Below are positions 1-4,318 of a DNA stretch of 6,619 nt, piece by piece. Numbering within the stretch: the stretch's first letter is position 1; each line of letters begins with the position of its first letter. The position numbers and the translations under genes were made by a program. Source of the DNA: an uncultured Micrococcales bacterium (GTDB lineage Bacteria; Actinomycetota; Actinomycetes; Actinomycetales; Microbacteriaceae); NCBI GenBank assembly GCA_903820955.1, contig CAIJJH010000005.1:1-6619 (forward strand), written 5' to 3'. Under the pieces are notes generated by a model. The model was not told where the DNA came from. It was given only the letters and a program-made list of their open reading frames with translations, and ran no database searches.

Positions 1-471
1 CTCGACGAACCGACGAATGATCTCGACACCGACATCCTGGCAGCAATGGAAGACCTGCTCGACTCGTGGCCAGGCACACTGATCGTGGTTAGCCACGACC
101 GCTACCTGTTAGAGCGAGTAACTGACGACCAGTACGCGCTGATGGGCGACGGGCACCTGCGGCACCTAACCGGCGGAGTCGATCAATACCTGCAGTTGCG
201 CAAAGCCAGCCTGGGAGCCAAGCCGGCTGCGGCAAAGGTGTCGAAGATGACCGGGGCTGCGCTTCGCGACGCCGAGAAGAACCTGAGTCGGCTAGAGCGT
301 GCACTTGAGAAGCTAGCCACCGAAGAAGCGCTGTTACACGAAAACATGACCGGCCACGATCAAAACGACTTCGACGGCCTGGCTGCCATGGTCGCAAAGC
401 AGGCCGAGTTGAACCAAAAACGGCAACAACTTGAAAACGAGTGGCTAGAAACCTCAGAAGCGCTCGCTTAA
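1..471 (+). CDS. ABC-F family ATPase, C-terminal part (5' end outside window)
   Basis: The reading frame is open from base 1 and ends at TAA 469-471, leaving 156 visible residues. It opens with LDEPTNDLD (residues 1-9), the Walker B motif and D-loop of the second ABC domain. The H-switch SHDRYLLERV follows at about 31-40, and then GGVDQYLQLR, typical of the end of that domain. From about residue 86 to the end the chain is rich in Ala, Leu, Glu, Lys and Arg with heptad-like spacing, so it is probably a coiled coil like the C-terminal extension of Uup-type ABC-F proteins. Family knowledge: ABC-F proteins have two fused ATPase domains and no membrane segments, and they act on the ribosome as translation factors or resistance proteins. 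The subfamily cannot be fixed without the N-terminal domain and inter-domain linker; Uup-like is the best guess. A hairpin with a T-run follows 18 nt after the stop. Confidence 0.93.
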   Translation, partial: LDEPTNDLDTDILAAMEDLLDSWPGTLIVVSHDRYLLERVTDDQYALMGDGHLRHLTGGVDQYLQLRKASLGAKPAAAKVSKMTGAALRDAEKNLSRLERALEKLATEEALLHENMTGHDQNDFDGLAAMVAKQAELNQKRQQLENEWLETSEALA

Positions 472-474
472 TCT
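446..474 (+). promoter_or_regulatory. Candidate promoter for tRNA-Gln/glmU
   Basis: TAGAAA (446-451, 4 of 6 matches to TTGACA) and TAATCT (469-474, fitting TANNNT) are separated by 17 nt. The -10 element overlaps the ABC-F stop codon. A start near 481 would give a leader of about 29 nt before the tRNA. No other convincing promoter was found between the ABC-F coding end and the tRNA. The match is imperfect and was picked by eye, so it is a weak call. Confidence 0.3.
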
Positions 475-489
475 GGCAAACTTGGAGTT

Positions 490-510
490 AGTCGCCGCAA
501 GGCGATTTTT
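490..510 (+). terminator. Hairpin with T-run, likely terminator of the ABC-F gene
   Basis: Bases 491-496 (GTCGCC) pair with 501-506 (GGCGAT, with one G-T pair), and A490 can add a pair with T507. The loop is the stable GNRA-type tetraloop GCAA (497-500). A run of five T residues (506-510) follows. This is the form of an intrinsic terminator placed 18 nt after the ABC-F stop. The last T is also the first base of the tRNA, so transcripts from upstream would end right at the tRNA. If the tRNA is transcribed from a promoter before the hairpin, the hairpin lies in its 5' leader instead. Confidence 0.6.
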
Positions 511-581
511 CCGCCCTAGTGTAACGGCAGCACGGCGCTCTTTGGAGGCGTTCGGTCCAGGTTCGAATCCTGGGGGCGGAG
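510..581 (+). tRNA. tRNA-Gln, anticodon TTG
   Basis: A full cloverleaf can be drawn. The acceptor stem pairs TCCGCCC (510-516) with GGGCGGA (574-580). The D-arm has a GTGT/GCAC stem (519-522 with 530-533) and the conserved GG at 526-527. The anticodon stem is 535-539 with 547-551, with G-T wobbles at both ends. The 7-base loop has TTG at 542-544, reading CAA (and CAG through wobble). The variable loop is short (552-556), and the T-arm is CCAGG/CCTGG around TTCGAAT (562-568). G581 is the discriminator base. No CCA is encoded, so the CCA-adding enzyme must supply it. The Shine-Dalgarno sequence of glmU lies only 7 nt downstream, so tRNA and glmU are probably cut from one transcript. Confidence 0.95.
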
Positions 582-588
582 CGATTCG

Positions 589-594
589 AGGAGG
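589..594 (+). promoter_or_regulatory. Ribosome binding site that fixes the glmU start
   Basis: AGGAGG lies 7 nt before ATG 602. It selects this ATG over an in-frame ATG at 482 that would run through the tRNA gene. Confidence 0.88.
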
Positions 595-601
595 ATCAAC
601 G

Positions 602-2026
602 ATGACCGAGAAACGTCTAGCAGTTGTAGTGCTCGCCGCTGGCGAAGGCACTCGAATGCGTTCGAGCAAGCCCAAGGTTATGCACGAATTAGCCGGACTT
701 CCGCTTCTTGGGCACGCCTTAGCCACTGCTTCGGCACTTGGCGCAGCGCACGTGGTGCCTGTCATTCGCCACCAGCGTGACCAAATTGTCGAATACGTAG
801 AGACTTTCTTTCCCAATGCGACAATCGCCGACCAGGACGAAGTGCCAGGCACCGGCAGGGCTGTCGAATGCGCTCTGCACGTGCTGCCAGAAGATTTTGA
901 AGGCGCTGTCGTGGTTACCAGTGGTGACGTGCCACTTCTAGACGTGGCGACCCTAGAGTCACTCCTTGAGGCACACCTCAACGGCGGCTTTGCTGCCACT
1001 GTGCTAACCCAGATCGCCGACGACCCTACCGGATACGGTCGAATCATTCGCTCCAACGACGGCTCGTTTCTAGGCATCGTCGAGCACCTAGACGCGTCCG
1101 AGGAGCAAATCCAAATTGCTGAGGTCAATGCCGGTGTTTATGTTTTCGACTCCAAGGCTCTTCGCGAATCTTTGGGCAAACTTTCGTCGCACAACGCCCA
1201 GGGCGAGCGATATCTGACCGATATCGCTGCACTTCTGGTGCGCGAAGGAGCGAAGGCGCAGGCGCTCGCCGTCTCAGATAACTGGCTCGTTGCCGGTATC
1301 AACGATCGCGTTCAGCTGAGTGAGGTTGCTGCTGAGCTCAACCGCCGCATCTGCGAAGCCTGGATGCAGGCCGGCGTAACGATTCTCGACCCGTTCACCA
1401 CCTGGATCGACGTCACCGTGACCATCGGCGAAGACGCCGTGATTTTGCCAGGCACATATCTGAAGGGCACCACTGTAATTGGCCCCGGAGCCAAGATCGG
1501 CCCCGAAGTAGACATGACGGACACCATCGTCGGAGCCGGCGCAAAGGTGATCAAATCGCAGGTGGCTTCTTCACGCATCGGTGAAGGCGCATCGGTTGGC
1601 CCATACGCCTTCCTTCGCGTGGGCACCGACCTCGGCGTTGACGGCAAGATCGGCACATTCGTTGAAACCAAGAATTCGGTGATTGGCCGAGGCTCTAAGG
1701 TTCCACATCTCAGTTACGTGGGCGACGCGGTAATTGGTGAAGAGACCAACATTGGTGCGGGTACCATTTTTGCCAACTACGACGGGGTAAATAAGCACAA
1801 GACCGTTATCGGTTCACATGTTCGCAGCGGGTCGCATAACACCTTCGTCGCACCGATTACGATTGGTGATGGGGCTTACACAGCTGCAGGCACCACGGTT
1901 CGCAAAGAAGTCAAAGCTGGCGAGTTGGCGCAAAGCCACTCACCACAAAGAAACTTTGCGGGTTGGGTCATCGAAAACCGGCCAGGAACTGCAGCGGCGA
2001 AGGCCGCCGAGAACGCCAAAGAGTAG
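602..2026 (+). CDS. glmU: Bifunctional GlmU: GlcN-1-P acetyltransferase / GlcNAc-1-P uridylyltransferase
   Basis: GlmU acetylates glucosamine-1-phosphate with acetyl-CoA and then joins the product to UTP, giving UDP-GlcNAc for peptidoglycan; it is cytoplasmic and trimeric. The protein is 474 aa, near the usual family length. The N-terminal pyrophosphorylase domain (about 5-250) carries LAAGEGTRM...PKV (11-26, with R18 and K25), the metal ligand D109 in SGDVPL, E161, N176 and N234 (GINDR). The C-terminal left-handed beta-helix (about 270-450) shows hexapeptide repeats (IGxGAx), K357 in FVETKNS, the catalytic-base candidate H369 in PHLSYVGD, NYDG (392-395) and SGS near 411. Roles are assigned by correspondence with E. 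coli GlmU. The tail ends PQRNFAGWV plus an Ala/Lys-rich stretch, as in actinobacterial GlmU. ATG 602 is preferred for its AGGAGG site and because the conserved motif follows at once. The prs start lies 18 nt after the stop, suggesting an operon. Confidence 0.97.
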   Translation: MTEKRLAVVVLAAGEGTRMRSSKPKVMHELAGLPLLGHALATASALGAAHVVPVIRHQRDQIVEYVETFFPNATIADQDEVPGTGRAVECALHVLPEDFEGAVVVTSGDVPLLDVATLESLLEAHLNGGFAATVLTQIADDPTGYGRIIRSNDGSFLGIVEHLDASEEQIQIAEVNAGVYVFDSKALRESLGKLSSHNAQGERYLTDIAALLVREGAKAQALAVSDNWLVAGINDRVQLSEVAAELNRRICEAWMQAGVTILDPFTTWIDVTVTIGEDAVILPGTYLKGTTVIGPGAKIGPEVDMTDTIVGAGAKVIKSQVASSRIGEGASVGPYAFLRVGTDLGVDGKIGTFVETKNSVIGRGSKVPHLSYVGDAVIGEETNIGAGTIFANYDGVNKHKTVIGSHVRSGSHNTFVAPITIGDGAYTAAGTTVRKEVKAGELAQSHSPQRNFAGWVIENRPGTAAAKAAENAKE

Positions 2027-2044
2027 AGAGAAGCGGGTTCAGTC

Positions 2045-3022
2045 TTGAGCGAAATCACCATCAACGGACGCAAACGACTGGCCATTCTGAGTGGGCGTGC
2101 CCACCCGGCACTAGCCGAAGAGATCGCCTCACTACTGGGCACCGAACTTGTCCCAACCACCGCTTACGACTTCGCTTCTGGCGAAACCTTCGTTCGATTT
2201 GAAGAGTCGGTTCGTGGTGTCGACGCATTCGTCATTCAGGCATACCCAGCACCGGTGAACCACTGGCTCGTCGAGCAACTTCTGATGCTGGACGCCCTAA
2301 AGCGAGCTTCGGCAAAACGAATCACCGTGGTTGCCCCGTTCTTCCCCTACGCCCGTCAAGACAAGAAGCACAAGGGACGCGAGCCAATCTCGGCTCGTCT
2401 AATGACCGACCTCTACAAGGCCGCCGGCGCCAACCGAATCATCTCGGTTGACCTGCACACTCCTCAGATTCAGGGCTTCTTCGACGGCCCGGTTGACCAC
2501 CTTTGGGCCTTACCGATGCTTGCCGACTACGTTCGCGACACCTTCGACGATGGCAACATCACAGTTGTCTCGCCAGACTCGGGTCGAGTTCGAGTGGCTG
2601 ACATCTGGGCAGACCGTCTCGGGGCCCCACTTGCGATCGTGCACAAGCGTCGCGACCCAGACGTGCCAAACCAGGTAACGGCTCAAGAGGTTGTCGGTGA
2701 CGTTGAAGGACGTACCTGCCTCCTGGTCGATGACATGATCGACACCGCCGGCACCATCGTGGCCGCAGCCGCCGCTCTAAAGAAGAACGGCGCTAAGCGA
2801 GTAATCGTGGCCGCAACTCACGCCATCTTCTCTGACCCAGCCGTAGAGCGCCTAAGCGGCGACAGCGTAGACGCAGTGATCGTCACCAACACCCTGCCGA
2901 TTCCAGAAGAAAAGCGTTTCGAATCGCTGACCGTGCTCTCGATTGCTCCGCTAATCGCGCGTGCTATCGGTGCCGTCTTCGACGACAATTCGGTTAGCCA
3001 GATTTTCCCTGGCCACGCTTAA
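2045..3022 (+). CDS. prs: Ribose-phosphate pyrophosphokinase (PRPP synthetase), class I
   Basis: Prs transfers pyrophosphate from ATP to ribose-5-phosphate, giving PRPP for purine, pyrimidine, NAD, His and Trp synthesis. The protein is 325 aa, close to typical actinobacterial Prs. Visible motifs are YARQDKK (102-108, ATP binding), VDLHTPQIQGFF (135-146, with the metal-site H138), PDSG (177-180), the flexible-loop KRRD (201-204) and the PRPP-binding loop VDDMIDTAGT (228-237). All key motifs are intact. The start is TTG at 2045: it begins the family N-terminus (SEITINGRKRLAILSG) and comes 11 nt after the purine-rich AGAGAGAAG (2025-2033), which overlaps the glmU stop. The 18-nt gap makes co-transcription and perhaps translational coupling with glmU likely. 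A weak TTG start with long spacing may hold down its translation (inference). Confidence 0.96.
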   Translation: MSEITINGRKRLAILSGRAHPALAEEIASLLGTELVPTTAYDFASGETFVRFEESVRGVDAFVIQAYPAPVNHWLVEQLLMLDALKRASAKRITVVAPFFPYARQDKKHKGREPISARLMTDLYKAAGANRIISVDLHTPQIQGFFDGPVDHLWALPMLADYVRDTFDDGNITVVSPDSGRVRVADIWADRLGAPLAIVHKRRDPDVPNQVTAQEVVGDVEGRTCLLVDDMIDTAGTIVAAAAALKKNGAKRVIVAATHAIFSDPAVERLSGDSVDAVIVTNTLPIPEEKRFESLTVLSIAPLIARAIGAVFDDNSVSQIFPGHA

Positions 3023-3039
3023 CCCTTAGACTAAACAGG

Positions 3040-3120
3040 TAAGACAACGGCGAGGGCTCCGCAAGGGGCCGTAATCGACGGGGCAAGCCCTAGGGCTAGA
3101 TCCTCGCGTGAAAACGCTCG
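3040..3120 (+). promoter_or_regulatory. Candidate structured leader RNA upstream of rplY
   Basis: The 128-nt gap before rplY has more pairing potential than expected for a simple spacer. GCGAGG (3050-3055) is the exact complement of CCTCGC (3102-3107) and could form a closing stem. Inside it, GGCTCC (3055-3060) pairs with GGGGCC (3065-3070) around a GCAA tetraloop, and CCGT (3069-3072) can pair with ACGG (3078-3081). AGCCCT (3086-3091) can pair with either of two AGGGCT copies (3053-3058 or 3092-3097), so two folds exclude each other. No T-run follows, so it does not look like a plain terminator of prs. TAGACT (3027-3032) could be a -10 element starting a transcript just before it, but no good -35 is seen. 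L25 leaders that mimic 5S rRNA are known in gammaproteobacteria; I could not identify a clear loop-E motif here. The element's identity is unknown. Confidence 0.4.
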
Positions 3121-3150
3121 AGTTGATAAAACTAACCTGAAGGAATCAAA

Positions 3151-3741
3151 ATGTCTGAAGCAACCATTGTTGCCGAAAACCGCACCTCATTTGGCAAGGG
3201 AGCAGCTCGCAAGTTCCGCGCAGCCGGCCGCACCCCAGCAGTCATCTACGGTCACGGTACCGATCCACGCCACGTGACCCTCCCAGCTCACGAGCTTTCT
3301 CTTGCGCTTCGTCACAAGAACGCAGTTATTGACCTAAAGATTGATGGCAAGAACGAGCTAGTCCTAGTGAAGTCGGCCTCGAAGGACGTCATCACCCAGG
3401 TCATCGAGCACGTCGACCTTGTCACTATTCGCAAGGGTGAACTTGTTCACGTTGAGGTTCCTGTTCACGTTGTCGGTGAGACCCTTTCGGGTACCACCCT
3501 CGACCTCGAGCACAAGACCGTCAAGGTTGCCGCCGAAGCCACTCACATTCCTGAGTTCGTCGAGGTTGTTCTTAACAAGGAGGGTGCCGGTCACCACGTC
3601 CTAGCCAAGGACATCATTCTTCCTGAGGGTGTCACCATGGATCTAGACGCCGACACGCTAATTGCGTCGGTTGTCGAGACCCCTGCTGGCGCAGCCGAAG
3701 AGACTGCCGCTCCGGTGGTAGCCGAGGCGCCAGCTGAGTAA
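3151..3741 (+). CDS. rplY: 50S ribosomal protein L25, long (Ctc/TL5) form
   Basis: L25 (bL25) binds loop E of 5S rRNA in the 50S subunit; long forms are called Ctc, or TL5 in Thermus. The 196-aa product has the N-terminal L25 beta-barrel (about 5-91), with GKGAARKFRAAGRTPAVIYG (16-35) as the recognisable rRNA-binding region, and a C-terminal TL5-type beta domain (about 99-178). It ends in a low-complexity Ala/Glu/Pro tail (about 179-196), common in actinobacterial members. ATG 3151 follows GAAGGA (3139-3144) at 6 nt, a good ribosome binding site. The gap upstream is structured and may control expression. The stop overlaps the apparent start of pth, and the prs-rplY-pth order is widely conserved. 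In Bacillus, Ctc is a general stress protein; whether that holds here is not visible. Confidence 0.95.
   Translation: MSEATIVAENRTSFGKGAARKFRAAGRTPAVIYGHGTDPRHVTLPAHELSLALRHKNAVIDLKIDGKNELVLVKSASKDVITQVIEHVDLVTIRKGELVHVEVPVHVVGETLSGTTLDLEHKTVKVAAEATHIPEFVEVVLNKEGAGHHVLAKDIILPEGVTMDLDADTLIASVVETPAGAAEETAAPVVAEAPAE
3723..3727 (+). promoter_or_regulatory. Ribosome binding site supporting the CTG start of pth
   Basis: CGAGG at 3723-3727, inside the end of rplY, leaves 6 nt to CTG 3734. This is normal Shine-Dalgarno spacing and supports initiation there. Confidence 0.5.
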
Positions 3742-4309
3742 CAACGCCTTTCTAGTAGTCGGGCTCGGTAACCCCGGGCCCGGCTACTCTGGCAATCGCC
3801 ACAACGTCGGCCAAATGGTCATCGACGTTTTGGCAAAGCGTCTAGGCGCAAAGCTAAAGAGCCACAAAGCCAACGCGGTCGTGGCCGAAACCAAGCTCGG
3901 GCAAACACGGCTGATTCTCGCCAAGCCTTTGAGCTTCATGAACAACTCGGGCGGCCCGGTCGTCAACCTGGCAAAGTTCTTCGACATCGCCCCCGAAAAC
4001 ATCATCGTCATTCACGACGAACTAGACATCCCCGCCGACGACGTGCGCATCAAGTTCTCTGGCGGTCACGCCGGTCACAACGGCTTGCGCGACATCATCT
4101 CGGCTCTGGGCAGTAACGATTTCGTGCGAGTTCGCGTTGGAATCGGGCGGCCGCCCGGGCAGATGGATACCGCCGATTACGTGCTCAAAGACTTCTCAAG
4201 CACCGAAAAGAAAAGTTTGCCCGTCACCCTCGAGATTGCCGCCGACGCGGTCGAGGCGATCGCCCTCAAAGGCCTTACCGCCGCTCAGTTGGAGTTTCAT
4301 TCCGCCTAG
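3734..4309 (+). CDS. pth: Peptidyl-tRNA hydrolase, apparent CTG start
   Basis: Pth cleaves the ester bond of peptidyl-tRNAs that drop off the ribosome, freeing tRNA; it is essential in most bacteria. From CTG 3734 the product is 191 aa, the normal family size. It contains FLVVGLGNPGPGYSGNRHN (6-24) with N13 and the catalytic H23, SFMNNSG with N70, HDELDIP with D95, and GGHAGHNGLRDI with N116, matching E. coli N10, H20, N68, D93 and N114. The first in-frame ATG (3815) would delete N13 and H23 and give a dead enzyme. In this frame a TAG lies at 3719-3721, and the only near-standard start between it and the GNPG motif is CTG 3734. That codon overlaps the rplY end by 8 nt and has GAGG 6 nt upstream, so translation is probably coupled to rplY. 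mfd starts 9 nt after the stop. Confidence 0.93.
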   Translation: MSNNAFLVVGLGNPGPGYSGNRHNVGQMVIDVLAKRLGAKLKSHKANAVVAETKLGQTRLILAKPLSFMNNSGGPVVNLAKFFDIAPENIIVIHDELDIPADDVRIKFSGGHAGHNGLRDIISALGSNDFVRVRVGIGRPPGQMDTADYVLKDFSSTEKKSLPVTLEIAADAVEAIALKGLTAAQLEFHSA

Positions 4310-4318
4310 ACTTGAGGG

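Noticed and set aside
482..601. 40-residue N-terminal extension of GlmU from ATG 482
   Set aside because: It would translate through the tRNA gene and hairpin. ATG 602 has AGGAGG at 7 nt, and the conserved GlmU N-terminus begins there.
454..1128. Long open frame on the - strand (224 codons) across tRNA and glmU
   Set aside because: It is a GC-driven shadow of glmU with Ser/Arg/Thr-rich composition, no recognisable domain and no credible start context.
3080..3101. GC-rich inverted repeat AGCCC-TA-GGGCT as a terminator of prs
   Set aside because: No T-run follows, and the 2-nt gap is too small for the full repeat to fold as a simple hairpin; it fits better as part of the candidate leader.
3815..4309. 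pth starting at ATG 3815
   Set aside because: It would remove the GNPG asparagine and the catalytic histidine of peptidyl-tRNA hydrolase.
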